Source: a virus | Strand: one strand, 5' to 3' | DNA: 38,347 nucleotides | IMG/VR virus record: IMGVR_UViG_3300036985_000997 | Coordinates: 1 to 38,347 of that record | Shown here: positions 28,593 through 37,503 of the stretch, piece by piece | Numbering within the stretch: the first letter of the stretch is position 1 | Layout of the letters: every line of letters starts with the position of its first letter | Notes under the pieces: generated by a model | What the model was told of the DNA's origin: nothing | Databases searched by the model: none | Seen by the model: only the letters and a program-made list of their open reading frames with translations | Made by a program: the position numbers and the translations under genes

Positions 28593-29524
28593 CGCTATCC
28601 ATTAACCACAGCACAGCAGCAGACGGTAGCTTTACCGCTGAAGGCGCGGCGGCTTGGAATGCCAATCATTCGCTGTCAGGCACTTTGCCAATTGGTTCTG
28701 GTGGCACGGGCGAAACAACTGCCGCAACGGCCATTACAGCTTTGTCAGGAACTCAGGTTTCTGGCCGGTACTTGCGCTCTGATGGCACAAATACGGCCTT
28801 GGCAACTATTGTTGCGGCTGACGTGCCTACGCTTAATCAAAACACTACAGGCACTTCGGCCAATGTGACCGGCCTTGTAGCTGTAGCAAATGGCGGCACG
28901 GGCACCGCCACTCCGGCCCTTGTGGCGGGAACCAATGTAACCATTACAGGCACTTGGCCCAACCAGACAATTAACTCTACTGCTGGCGGTAGCGGCACAG
29001 TCACTTCGGTGGCCGCAAGTGTCCCGTCGTTTTTGTCTATTGCCGGTTCGCCCATTACCACTTCTGGCACTTTAGCAATTACTTATTCTGGCACGGCGCT
29101 TCCAGTTGCCAACGGCGGTACAGGCCAAACGACTGCCAGCGCTGCTTTTAATGCTTTGTCGCCTGTTACAACTGCGGGCGATCTAATTATTGGCGATGGA
29201 ACAAACAGCGCAACCCGTTTGGCTATTGGCGCAAATACTTATGTTTTGACATCCAACGGCACTACGGCAACTTGGGCAGCGCCTAGCGGCGGTGGGTCAG
29301 GTACGGTAACGTCAATCACTGCCGGAACAGGCCTAACTGGCGGGACAATCACTACCAGCGGCACTATTGCGTTGGACACAACTGCCGTGACTGCGGCCAG
29401 CTACACAAGTGCAAACATTACGGTTGACGCTTATGGACGTATTACAGCCGCTTCAAATGGCAGCGGCGGCGGTGGCATTACAACTGGCAAAAGTATCGCA
29501 ATGGCGATGATTTTTGGATACTAA
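28589..29524 (+). CDS. Tail fibre-like protein with NGGTG repeats (311 aa)
   Basis: The protein begins MTLSINHSTAADGSFTAEGAAAWNANHSLSGTLP and consists of repeats of the 'LPVANGGTGQTTA', 'SGTVTSV' and 'GTxLTGGTITTSG' kinds, the Gly/Thr-rich shaft pattern of phage fibres. It ends in GKSIAMAMIFGY, a C-terminal motif common to such proteins. The shaft resembles that of the protein at 3439-4755, so both may form similar trimeric fibres. It starts the receptor-binding cassette. Confidence 0.72.
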   Translation: MTLSINHSTAADGSFTAEGAAAWNANHSLSGTLPIGSGGTGETTAATAITALSGTQVSGRYLRSDGTNTALATIVAADVPTLNQNTTGTSANVTGLVAVANGGTGTATPALVAGTNVTITGTWPNQTINSTAGGSGTVTSVAASVPSFLSIAGSPITTSGTLAITYSGTALPVANGGTGQTTASAAFNALSPVTTAGDLIIGDGTNSATRLAIGANTYVLTSNGTTATWAAPSGGGSGTVTSITAGTGLTGGTITTSGTIALDTTAVTAASYTSANITVDAYGRITAASNGSGGGGITTGKSIAMAMIFGY

Positions 29525-29526
29525 TT

Positions 29527-29898
29527 ATGGCAAACCCAAACATAGTCAACGTAACCACAATTTACGGCAATACTTCTTATTTAATTCCAAGTACGACAGC
29601 AGCCGCGACTTGGACTGCGCTTACGCCTGCGGTTGGCACGGTTAATAAAATTGACAACATCGTTGCGTCAAATGTAACTGCCGCCGTTGCAACCGTAACC
29701 GTGGCAATTAATAGCGCAGCGGCTGGCGCTGGTACAAACTACCGACTTGTCTACCAAGTGCCTGTGCCTGTTAATGCTTCAGTTGTTGTTGCTGATAAGA
29801 GTACGGCGTTTTACCTTGGGGAAGCACAGTCTATTGTGGTGACTGTTGGTACTGCATCCGCAATTGAATTAACCGCGTCCTATGAGGCTATTACCTAA
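29527..29898 (+). CDS. Small beta-rich virion protein (123 aa)
   Basis: The protein contains NIVNVTTIYGNTSYLIPSTTAAATWTALTPAVGTVNKIDNIVASN and VPVPVNASVVVADKSTAFYLGEAQSIVV. This Val/Thr/Ala-rich, beta-sandwich-like pattern is widespread in fibre or decoration loci of aquatic phages; function is not known in detail. It lies between the fibre gene and the LamG protein gene, with its stop overlapping the next start. Confidence 0.68.
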   Translation: MANPNIVNVTTIYGNTSYLIPSTTAAATWTALTPAVGTVNKIDNIVASNVTAAVATVTVAINSAAAGAGTNYRLVYQVPVPVNASVVVADKSTAFYLGEAQSIVVTVGTASAIELTASYEAIT

Positions 29899-31997
29899 TG
29901 TCTACTAGGTATAAAGGTTCGGTCATGTCGTCCACAGCGGCGACTAACTCTAATTCGGCGGCTATTGGAATTTGGCGTTCTAATGAAGTGATGCAAGGAT
30001 TAAAAGCATCTGCATGGCCTTCAAGTATTGTTACAGACCCTTACTTTAACTACGTCACGGTTTTGCTGCGCGGTGACGGTACTAACGGCGCTCAGAACAA
30101 CACGTTTTTAGACTCCAGCACAAACAACTTTTCGATTGTCCGCAACGGCAACGCTACGCAAGGTACGTTTACGCCGTATGGTGATAACTGGGGAAACTAC
30201 TTTAATGGAACAGCAGATTATTTTTTTGCGCCAGCAAATGCGGCATTTGCTTTTGGTACTGGCTCATGGACAGTAGAGGCTTGGGTGTATGTAACAACAC
30301 TTCAAACGCTTATATTGTTTGATACTAGAAGCAGCGCATCTACTGCCGGAATTGGCTGCACAATTTTTTCTGACGGCAAACTCTATTATTCTGGTTCTGC
30401 AAACACTGCGCTAACAACTACTGCAATCACTGCTAATTCTTGGAATCATGTTGCATGGGTTTACAACGGAACTACATTAACTGGTTACATAAACGGAGTA
30501 AGTGGTGGAACTGCAACCCCAGCATTTAACATTACACAAAATAACGGATATGTTGGAAGAACAGGTTTTTCTTCTTCTGCCTTTATGCCTGGTTATGTTT
30601 CAAATTTAAGAGTAGTAAAAGGCACGGCTGTTTATACAACCACATTTACGCCAAGCACAACGCCATTAACTGCCATTAGCGGCACATCTCTTTTAACTTG
30701 CAAAAGCAATAGATTTATTGACAATTCAAGCAATGCTTTTGCATTAACTACTTCAGGTTCGCCATCCATCCAACGCTTTAGCCCATTTAGCCCATCTGCT
30801 GAATACAGTGCAAGTGTTATTGGTGGGTCAGGGTATTTTGCTAGAGCATCTTCGCAATATTTAAGTGTTTCAAATAATACTGGTGGGCAATTTTCTTTTG
30901 GTACTGGAGCATTTACTATTGAATGCTGGATATATTTATCATCAATGCCATCTGGAACTGGTTACCCTGCAAGTTTCTGGATGTTTGGTGGTGGCCCAAC
31001 CAATTCAGATACAGGTGTAGATTTTTACATTAACAACACGCAAATTGGTTTTAATTTAGTAACATTTGTTACGGCAACTGCAATTGGCAATCATGGAATG
31101 TCGGTAGGAAAATGGTATCACGTTGCTGTTGTTCGTGGTGGGACATCAAACCAAACGGTGTCTATTTATGTAAACGGAACCCGTGTTGCAACCGCAAGTT
31201 CAGTTGTCGCAACTGCGGATGCAGCAGCTACAGGTATTGCAATTTGCGCGGCAGAGCCATCTGGAGCAACAAGCGGCAATTTTGATGGGTATATAAGCAA
31301 CTATCGAATTGTTAAAGGCACTGCTGTTTATAGTCCAACATCTTCCACGCTTACCGTTCCAACAGTACCATTAACTGCAATCACCAATACATCATTGCTT
31401 TGCAACTTCACCAACGCTGGCATTTACGACAGCGCTGAGATGAACAATTTGGAAACTGTTGGCAATGCACAAATAAGTACAACCGTTGTTAAGGTTGGCA
31501 CTGGATCAATGGCATTTGATGGCACTGGCGATTGGTTAACTGCTATTGATACGCCAAATCTTCAAATGGGGTCTGGAAACTTTACTATTGAAGGTTGGGT
31601 TTATCTTAATGCAATAGGCGTTGCTTATGGAATTATCAGCAAAGGCACTTCATCAACTGGAATTAGCGTAAATATAACATCTGGAAATAAACTTCAATTT
31701 AGTTATACCGCTTCAAATCTTACTGGTGCTACTTCATTGGCCGCATCCACTTGGTATTATTTTGCGGTTGTACGTTCTGGAACTGCAACAGGAAACTTAC
31801 AAATTTACCTTAATGGATCAGTAGACGCGACAAGCGGAGGTGCGGTTACTGATAACTTTAACCAAACAAGTATTTTGTATGTTGGGGCAAGCAGAACGGG
31901 CACAACTGCATTAAATGGTTATATAGACGATTTACGGGTAACTAAAGGTTACGCAAGAACTATAACCGTCCCAACAGCGGCATTTCCGGCTCAATAA
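29898..31997 (+). CDS. Triple LamG (concanavalin A-like) receptor-binding protein
   Basis: The 699-residue protein holds three LamG-type jelly-roll domains. Each has a 'YFxxASSQYL/FNGTADYF ... FGTGxFTIExWVY' opening (about residues 92-125, 310-345 and 535-570) and a 'WYHVAVVR / SWNHVAWVYNG ... IYVNGxxV' middle, ending with 'GYIxNLRVVKGTAVYT'. LamG domains in phage proteins bind sugars or cell surfaces. The gene is clearly AT-richer than the head and replication genes, with many A/T-ending codons, which suggests separate origin or fast exchange. It may be an adhesin on fibres or capsid. Confidence 0.85.
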   Translation: MSTRYKGSVMSSTAATNSNSAAIGIWRSNEVMQGLKASAWPSSIVTDPYFNYVTVLLRGDGTNGAQNNTFLDSSTNNFSIVRNGNATQGTFTPYGDNWGNYFNGTADYFFAPANAAFAFGTGSWTVEAWVYVTTLQTLILFDTRSSASTAGIGCTIFSDGKLYYSGSANTALTTTAITANSWNHVAWVYNGTTLTGYINGVSGGTATPAFNITQNNGYVGRTGFSSSAFMPGYVSNLRVVKGTAVYTTTFTPSTTPLTAISGTSLLTCKSNRFIDNSSNAFALTTSGSPSIQRFSPFSPSAEYSASVIGGSGYFARASSQYLSVSNNTGGQFSFGTGAFTIECWIYLSSMPSGTGYPASFWMFGGGPTNSDTGVDFYINNTQIGFNLVTFVTATAIGNHGMSVGKWYHVAVVRGGTSNQTVSIYVNGTRVATASSVVATADAAATGIAICAAEPSGATSGNFDGYISNYRIVKGTAVYSPTSSTLTVPTVPLTAITNTSLLCNFTNAGIYDSAEMNNLETVGNAQISTTVVKVGTGSMAFDGTGDWLTAIDTPNLQMGSGNFTIEGWVYLNAIGVAYGIISKGTSSTGISVNITSGNKLQFSYTASNLTGATSLAASTWYYFAVVRSGTATGNLQIYLNGSVDATSGGAVTDNFNQTSILYVGASRTGTTALNGYIDDLRVTKGYARTITVPTAAFPAQ

Positions 31998-31999
31998 CT

Positions 32000-32206
32000 A
32001 TGCTTTACTCTAAACTTGGTTCAATACCCAAAACCGAAACGGATGGCACTGATGGCTGGATTGAAGTTGGCTATCCTCCAAACCCTGTTGCAGAAGGGTA
32101 CGAGGTTGTATGGTGGTATCCACCAGGATGGGTAGTCCGTCCAGTACAACCAGAAGGTAATTGGTCATGGAATCAATTTCAAGAACAATGGATTGAACTA
32201 ACGTAG
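32000..32206 (+). CDS. Small protein following the LamG gene (68 aa)
   Basis: The product MLYSKLGSIPKTETDGTDGWIEV, then PPNPVAEGYEVVWWYPPGWVV and ending NQFQEQWIELT is rich in Trp and Pro. I recall similar short Trp/Pro proteins after fibre genes, where chaperone or assembly roles are often proposed without proof. It starts two bases after the LamG stop and is probably co-translated. Confidence 0.65.
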   Translation: MLYSKLGSIPKTETDGTDGWIEVGYPPNPVAEGYEVVWWYPPGWVVRPVQPEGNWSWNQFQEQWIELT

Positions 32207-32217
32207 AGTAAAATCCT

Positions 32218-32385
32218 ATGAACAAGTTTTTTAACGGTAGTTTTTTTAGCGGCGGGTTTTTTTCCTCGTTGACTGATTTTTTTGGTGGTAGTTTTTTTAG
32301 TAGTGGGTTTTTTGAAGAAGCCCCCGTTTACGTTACGCAACTTTTTATCGAATTAAGATCATTTACTGAAAGAAGGAGATTCTAA
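32218..32385 (+). CDS. Phe/Gly/Ser-rich micro-protein (55 aa)
   Basis: The frame begins MNKFFNGSFFSGGFFSS, repeats the theme in DFFGGSFFSSGFFEE, and ends APVYVTQLFIELRSFTERRRF. Di-phenylalanine pairs recur every 5 residues, separated by Gly/Ser/Asn, so the N-terminal 32 residues are a short tandem-repeat beta-type or amyloid-like strip. Similar 'FFNGxFFxGGFF' proteins are known to me from phage fibre loci only as uncharacterised. The stop shares a base with the next ATG (TAATG), and the AAGGAG of the next gene lies in its last codons, so it is probably translated. Its function is unknown. Confidence 0.6.
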   Translation: MNKFFNGSFFSGGFFSSLTDFFGGSFFSSGFFEEAPVYVTQLFIELRSFTERRRF

Positions 32386-32690
32386 TGGCGCTCAATCTTA
32401 AGGCTATCACTTCTGTCCTGGGCTACCAGCAGATCACCAGCTTGTCCGCAGCTACGGCCCTGACCGTACCCCAGAAAAACATTAGTGGCCTTGCGGGGTC
32501 ACCTCGTATTGCTATCATTACGCCAGAGACTCAAGCAGTTCGTTGGCGAGATGATGGTGTGGCTCCTACCGCTTCGGTTGGGATGCCCCTTGCGGCTGGT
32601 GTCACTTTGCAATACGATGGCGACTTGACTCAAATCAAGTTCATTGAGCAAAGCGCCAGCGCGAAGCTGAACATTACTTATTACTCGTAA
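32385..32690 (+). CDS. Small beta-rich virion protein (101 aa)
   Basis: The product MALNLKAITSVLGYQQITSLSAATALTVPQ... contains RIAIITPETQAVRWRDDGVAPTASVGMPL and FIEQSASAKLNITYY. The 'AvRwRDDGvaPTasvGm' pattern recurs in small structural proteins of aquatic phages and resembles a compact beta-barrel. AAGGAGA precedes the ATG. A virion role is inferred from position in the fibre/spike cassette. Confidence 0.7.
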   Translation: MALNLKAITSVLGYQQITSLSAATALTVPQKNISGLAGSPRIAIITPETQAVRWRDDGVAPTASVGMPLAAGVTLQYDGDLTQIKFIEQSASAKLNITYYS

Positions 32691-32699
32691 GGAGCCGTT

Positions 32700-33197
32700 A
32701 TGGACTTTCATGGCGAAGGCGGCTCAATGAGCCCCACAAATTTAATTGAGTACATCCAAAAGCAGCTTCCTACTGACTTGACCACTTTGGTCAATTTGCA
32801 AGCTGAATTGGCCCAGCGCCAAGGCGCGATGTCTGCGGTTCAAGATGCTGCCGCAGATCGGGCTAAGGCTGCTGAAGAATTGGCTACCGCCAAAGACCAG
32901 GCTGCGGTTATGGTTGCGTCTGCCAAGGATATGGAATCTGCGGCCAAAGCTAAAGCTGCTGACCTCAAGGCGCGTGAAGCTGCTTTGGCCGATAGTGCTA
33001 AAGCATTTGAAACGACCAGCGCAGCGCGTGAAACGGCCCTAAATGCGCGTGAAAAAACGTCTGATACCCGTGAGATGCACCAACAACAAACGCAAACCAA
33101 TTTGGATGCCTTAAGCGCATCTTTGGCAGCACAAGAAACTGCGTTACAAGCCCGAATTAAAACACTCCAAGATAAAGTTGCCGCAATAGGGTTGTAA
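32700..33197 (+). CDS. Ala-rich coiled-coil protein (165 aa)
   Basis: After MDFHGEGGSMSPTNLIEYIQKQLP the product is one long Ala/Lys/Glu coiled coil (about residues 30-160, with AADRAKAAEELATAKDQAA and AREAALADSAKAF). GGAG precedes the ATG. Coiled coils beside spikes can be trimerisation or scaffolding factors. No family is recognised with confidence. Confidence 0.7.
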   Translation: MDFHGEGGSMSPTNLIEYIQKQLPTDLTTLVNLQAELAQRQGAMSAVQDAAADRAKAAEELATAKDQAAVMVASAKDMESAAKAKAADLKAREAALADSAKAFETTSAARETALNAREKTSDTREMHQQQTQTNLDALSASLAAQETALQARIKTLQDKVAAIGL

Positions 33198-33201
33198 AAA
33201 C

Positions 33202-35235
33202 ATGACCACATCAATTGCAACACCTCCAAAACTACAATTCTTTACTGCTGGCGGCGTTCCGCTATCTGGCGGTAAGTTGTACAGCTATGCGGCGGGCACT
33301 ACTACGCCATTGGCAACGTACACCAGTTCAACTGGCGGCACAGCTAACACCAACCCTGTTATTTTGGACAGCCGAGGCGAAGCTGACGTTTGGTTTGGCG
33401 CGGGGCAATACAAGTTAAAACTTACCAGCTCCACAGACGTTGATGTCTGGACTGTTGACAATCTTAACGGGCCTGACCAAGCTACTCTTGCAAGTCTTGC
33501 AGCATCTAGCGGGTCTTCTCTTGTTGGCTATATTCAAAGTGGCAGCGGCGCAGTTGCCACTACAGTGCAAGCCAGGTTGCGTCAATATGTAAGCGTAATT
33601 GACTTTGGCGCGGATACATCAGGCGTGTCAAGTAGTTCAGCGGCGTTTACTAACGCAAACAATTTGGGCAAACAAGTTGTAATTACTAAAGGGACTTATC
33701 TTTTAAGCACAAGCGTTACTTTTACAGTTCCAGTGGTCATAGAATTTGGTGCTGTTATTACAGTACCAAACGGCGTAACATTGGCGTTTAACGGCGGATT
33801 TAACGCAGGCGTGTACCAATGTTTTAACACTACTGGCACTGGCTTAGTTACGTTTAGTCCTCAATATACGGCTGAAGGTTTTGCTGAATGGTGGGGTGCA
33901 GCAAGTGGAGGAAGTACAGATTCGGGGCCAGCAATCAATAAGGCAATTGTTGCGCTGTTAAAAGTGCAGTTGATGGGCGCGGAATATTTTTCGTCAGTAA
34001 CAATAAAAATTCAACTACCAAACAGAGAATTGTGCGGCGTTGGATATTCTTACTTAGGCGCTGGCTCCGCAGACTTAATGAGTCGTATAGTGGTAACAAG
34101 CGGGTCGCTTGATATTATATTGGTTGGCTTAGATGCAGAGCCAGCTGGTGGTATTAATGATTTTCTTAACCAAAGCGCCGTTCGTAATCTTTATGTGACC
34201 CGTTCCGTAGCGCCAGTAATTTCTAGTAGTTGCAACGGCATTAAATTGCAATTTACGCAATATGCACAATTAGAAAATGTAAGGTCGCATGACTCAATTT
34301 ATGGTTTTCAATTTATTGGTTCGGTTTACGCAATAGTTTCAAAATGCTCAGCTATTCGTGTTGCCGATGGTACTGGTGCTGGTACAGACCTTTGGTATGG
34401 GTTTTATATAAATGGTTTTACTGACATTGGCGCGGCTGGCGGGAATGCTTCATTGTATTTAAATTATTGCAACGCCTCTTGTAATAACGGTACTTTGGCT
34501 AATGCTGGCAGTACAGGATTTTATTCGGATGATGCATTTTCAGATACGTTTATGGAAAGCCCAGAAACACGCACTTGCACGACTTCAATTGTTGTGCTTG
34601 GGAATGCTAGTGAATTAGGAGTTAGTGCAAATGTAAATTTTCAAATTAAAAATCCCATTAGCGATCAATTTTATGATTATGGAATTTTTATTAAAGAGGC
34701 TAATACTTTTGGTTCAGTTTCAATTTCAGGTGGATATTACGGCCCACAAAATAATGCTTTAGCTTGCGTATATATTCAAGATACTAAAGCGTCTGTTCGT
34801 ATTGATGGGGGCCAATTTGTTATGAATGGCACAGCTACAGCATTTGGCATTACATTAAATAACGTAAGCAACGCCATTATTGACAAACCGCAAATTTTAG
34901 AAAGCCGCACTTCAGGCGTAAATGCCGTTGATGCGGTAAGTTGCTACATTGCTCCTTTTTGTAAAAATCATTATCAACCTTTGGAAAATACAATTGAATT
35001 TTCCGGCGCTTGCAATGCAAATTATTTAGCGCCATTTGTAAATGGTAATGTGAATGTTGCAACCTTGGGCGTTAAATTTGTTGGAACTACAAACGAACGA
35101 AATGAAATAAATTGCACTGGTCTTAATTCATCAGCAATTTCAGGCGGCAGCGCAAATAAATTAACAATTAACGGTGTTCAAATTACATCTACTGGTTTAA
35201 CTGGTACTAACCTTGTTTCCGGCGTTATGACATGA
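33202..35235 (+). CDS. Tailspike, P22-type N-terminal domain and beta-helix
   Basis: The 677-residue protein starts with the head-binding-type domain, FFTAGGVPLSGGKLYSYAAGTTTPLATYTSS, then PVILDSRGEADVWFGAGQYKLKL (residues about 12-75). It continues with VSVIDFGADTSG (about 130), a segment typical of the entrance to pectate-lyase-like right-handed beta-helices, and EWWGAASGG near 230. The rest is consistent with a beta-helix of short repeated strands. It would bind and perhaps degrade host surface polysaccharide. The C-terminal two thirds are AT-richer than the N-terminus, as expected for exchangeable receptor-binding parts. The stop overlaps the next start (ATGA). Confidence 0.83.
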   Translation: MTTSIATPPKLQFFTAGGVPLSGGKLYSYAAGTTTPLATYTSSTGGTANTNPVILDSRGEADVWFGAGQYKLKLTSSTDVDVWTVDNLNGPDQATLASLAASSGSSLVGYIQSGSGAVATTVQARLRQYVSVIDFGADTSGVSSSSAAFTNANNLGKQVVITKGTYLLSTSVTFTVPVVIEFGAVITVPNGVTLAFNGGFNAGVYQCFNTTGTGLVTFSPQYTAEGFAEWWGAASGGSTDSGPAINKAIVALLKVQLMGAEYFSSVTIKIQLPNRELCGVGYSYLGAGSADLMSRIVVTSGSLDIILVGLDAEPAGGINDFLNQSAVRNLYVTRSVAPVISSSCNGIKLQFTQYAQLENVRSHDSIYGFQFIGSVYAIVSKCSAIRVADGTGAGTDLWYGFYINGFTDIGAAGGNASLYLNYCNASCNNGTLANAGSTGFYSDDAFSDTFMESPETRTCTTSIVVLGNASELGVSANVNFQIKNPISDQFYDYGIFIKEANTFGSVSISGGYYGPQNNALACVYIQDTKASVRIDGGQFVMNGTATAFGITLNNVSNAIIDKPQILESRTSGVNAVDAVSCYIAPFCKNHYQPLENTIEFSGACNANYLAPFVNGNVNVATLGVKFVGTTNERNEINCTGLNSSAISGGSANKLTINGVQITSTGLTGTNLVSGVMT

Positions 35236-35417
35236 CCAACGAACAAGCAATGCGAGTGGCTATACAAAGCGGCGCTGAAGTTGATGATCGCTATATGTAC
35301 TCCATTACGCTTACCGAAAAAGGCTTGTATGAATTTGCTAGAGCAATTGCTGCTGCGGAAAACCGATCTTTAGAAGATAGAGTAGAAAAAGATATGTATT
35401 CGGCAATAGCTAGATAA
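35232..35417 (+). CDS. Small helical protein after the tailspike (61 aa)
   Basis: The product MTNEQAMRVAIQSGAEVDDRYMYSITLTEKGLYEFARAIAAAENRS... is short and mixed alpha/beta with no recognised family. Coupling to the tailspike (ATGA overlap) suggests an accessory or assembly role. It ends the receptor-binding cassette; a short non-coding stretch with two hairpins follows. Confidence 0.62.
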   Translation: MTNEQAMRVAIQSGAEVDDRYMYSITLTEKGLYEFARAIAAAENRSLEDRVEKDMYSAIAR

Positions 35418-35449
35418 TTAAAATTCCAGCATAATGCTGAAAAAACGTA

Positions 35450-35465
35450 CTGGTGCGTTCACCAG
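35450..35465 (+). promoter_or_regulatory. Hairpin in the scaffold-gene leader
   Basis: CTGGTG (35450-35455) and CACCAG (35460-35465) pair around a CGTT loop, 20 bases before the scaffold ATG. A second short inverted repeat (CAGC/GCTG at 35427-35439) lies just upstream. They could form a leader structure controlling translation, or an end of the spike transcript; no T tract makes this a clear terminator. Confidence 0.45.
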
Positions 35466-35485
35466 GGATTCTATGGAATCGAAAA

Positions 35486-36247
35486 ATGTCAGAAGAAAAC
35501 CTAGCGGTAGTAGACCCCGCGCCGGAACAGGAAGCAACGGCTGCACCTGAACCTGAAGTTAAAGCGCCGGAAGCAGAAGCACCCAAGACCTTCTCGCAAG
35601 AGGAACTTGATGCAGCTATTGGAAAACGCCTCGCAAGAGAGCAACGAAAGTGGGAACGGGAACAAGCACAGAGGACTGCGGAAACGCAAACCTTGAGGGC
35701 TCCGGCAGCACAGTCTGTTGATCAGTTTGAAACGCCAGAGGCTTACGCCGATGCGTTGGCCTATCAAAAGGCCGAACAACTGATCGCGCAGCGCGAAGCG
35801 GCCAAGCAGCACTCGCAAGTTCTTGAGAGTTATCACGATCTGGAAGAGGAAGCCCGTGCTAAGTATGATGACTTTGAACAAGTAGCGTACAACCCCAAGC
35901 TGCCAATTACGGACGTGATGGCCGATACGATTCGGTCTTCGGATGTTGGGCCTGAGTTAGCTTACTACCTCGGAACTAATCCCAAAGACGCAGAGCGTAT
36001 ATCTCGCCTAGCCCCGCTTGCACAGGCAAAGGAAATTGGGAAGATTGAGGCCAAATTGGCGTCTGATCCACCAATGAAACGTACGACATCCGCGCCAGCG
36101 CCGATTTCGCCTGTCACTGCTCGATCCACTGGATCACCGGCCTATGACACTACTGATCCACGGTCTACCAAGACCATGACGGATTCGCAGTGGATTGAAG
36201 CCGAACGAGCACGACAGCGTAAGAAGTGGGAAGCGCAAACCCGCTAA
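35486..36247 (+). CDS. Scaffolding protein
   Basis: From the ATG at 35486 the product has 253 residues: an acidic Pro/Ala/Glu N-terminus (ENLAVVDPAPEQEATAAPEPE), a central coiled coil (EELDAAIGKRLAREQRKWEREQAQR, about 38-62), and a basic C-terminus (SQWIEAERARQRKKWEAQTR) that would bind the coat protein. This layout and its place immediately before the coat gene are those of P22-type scaffolds. An upstream in-frame start at 35453 lies in the hairpin leader and is rejected. Confidence 0.85.
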   Translation: MSEENLAVVDPAPEQEATAAPEPEVKAPEAEAPKTFSQEELDAAIGKRLAREQRKWEREQAQRTAETQTLRAPAAQSVDQFETPEAYADALAYQKAEQLIAQREAAKQHSQVLESYHDLEEEARAKYDDFEQVAYNPKLPITDVMADTIRSSDVGPELAYYLGTNPKDAERISRLAPLAQAKEIGKIEAKLASDPPMKRTTSAPAPISPVTARSTGSPAYDTTDPRSTKTMTDSQWIEAERARQRKKWEAQTR

Positions 36248-36268
36248 CTTTTTTTAAGGACTTTTTTC

Positions 36269-37477
36269 ATGGCTAATAGTATCCTAACCATTGACATGAT
36301 TACCCGGAAGGCTCTCGAAATCCTCGAGAACAACCTGGTACTCACCCGTAACGTAAACCGTCAGTACGACGACAGCTTTGCTGTTAGTGGTGCCAAGATT
36401 GGTTCTACTCTGCGTATTCGTCTGCCTGACCGCGCTTTGGTCACTGACGGTGCCGCCCTGCAAGTTCAGGACGACAACGAACAGTTCACCACTTTGTCTG
36501 TCGCCTCGCAAAAGCATATCGGCGTGAACTTCACTTCCGCTGAATTGACCATGCAGTTGGATGACTTTGCAGAGCGTGTGTTGAAGCCTCGTATCAGCCA
36601 GTTGGCATCCAGCATTGATGCTGACGTTGCCAATGCGTACAAAACCATCGGTAACACTGTCGGCACACCCGGCACTACGCCAGCTACTTCTTTGGTGCTG
36701 TTGCAAGCCCAGCAGAAGCTGAACGAAAACGCCGCTGTAATGTCGCCCCGTTATGCAACGGTTAACCCCGCTGCAAACGCTGGTTTGGTTGAGGGCATGA
36801 AAGGCTTGTTCAATCCTACCGACACCATCAGCAAGCAATTTAAAAACGGCATGATGGGTACTGGCGTGTTGGGCTTTGACGAAATCAATATGTCTCAGTC
36901 TATCAAGCAGCACACCACTGGTTCGCGTGACGCTAGTGCTGCTACCACGGTTGGCACCACGGTGACTACTGAAGGCTCTTCCACTTTGAGCCTGTCGCAA
37001 GCCTCGGTTACTACAACCATCAAGGCCGGTGATGTGTTTACCATTGCAGCTTGTTCTGCTGTGAATCCGCAGACCCGTGAGACCACTGGTTCGCTGTTCC
37101 AGTTTGTGGCTTTGGCTGATGCAACTGCTGTCTCTGGCACTTGGACTGTGACTGTGGCTCCCATGTACTCCGCTGCTCACGCACTGGCTACCATGACTGC
37201 TCTGCCAGTATCTAGTGCTGTTGTGACTTTTGTGGGCACTGCTTCTACTGCTTACGCACAGAACTTGGTCTACCACAAGGACGCTATCACGTTTGCTACT
37301 GCTGACTTGTTGATGCCTCAAGGTGTTGACATGGCTGCTCGCGCAGTTCATAACGGTATCAGCTTGCGCGTTGTTCGTCAGTACGACATCAACAATGACC
37401 GTATGCCTTGCAGGATCGACGTTTTGTATGGTTTCAGCACCATTCGTCCACAGATGGCTTGCCGCATCTGGGGTTAA
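36269..37477 (+). CDS. Major capsid (coat) protein, P22 gp5-like
   Basis: The 402-residue protein begins MANSILTIDMITRKALEILENNLVLTRNVNRQYDDSFAVSGAKIGSTLRIR, the conserved start of P22-like coat proteins, and includes VASQKHIGVNFTSAELTMQLDDFAERVLKP. Residues about 220-330 (Thr/Ser/Val-rich) match the inserted domain region of this family. It assembles into the HK97-fold icosahedral shell around the scaffold. AAGGA precedes the ATG. A large antisense frame across it is not a gene. Confidence 0.92.
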   Translation: MANSILTIDMITRKALEILENNLVLTRNVNRQYDDSFAVSGAKIGSTLRIRLPDRALVTDGAALQVQDDNEQFTTLSVASQKHIGVNFTSAELTMQLDDFAERVLKPRISQLASSIDADVANAYKTIGNTVGTPGTTPATSLVLLQAQQKLNENAAVMSPRYATVNPAANAGLVEGMKGLFNPTDTISKQFKNGMMGTGVLGFDEINMSQSIKQHTTGSRDASAATTVGTTVTTEGSSTLSLSQASVTTTIKAGDVFTIAACSAVNPQTRETTGSLFQFVALADATAVSGTWTVTVAPMYSAAHALATMTALPVSSAVVTFVGTASTAYAQNLVYHKDAITFATADLLMPQGVDMAARAVHNGISLRVVRQYDINNDRMPCRIDVLYGFSTIRPQMACRIWG

Positions 37478-37503
37478 TCAATTCTTTCTAAAGGAAATTT
37501 ATC

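Noticed and set aside
28589-35235. Diversity-generating retroelement acting on the fibre or LamG genes
   Set aside because: No reverse transcriptase gene, and no template/variable repeat pair was seen; the repetition is protein-shaft repetition.
36284-37351. 355-codon open frame antisense to the coat gene
   Set aside because: It mirrors codon bias of the well-supported P22-like coat gene; Ser/His/Arg/Gln-rich composition, no motif, no start signal.
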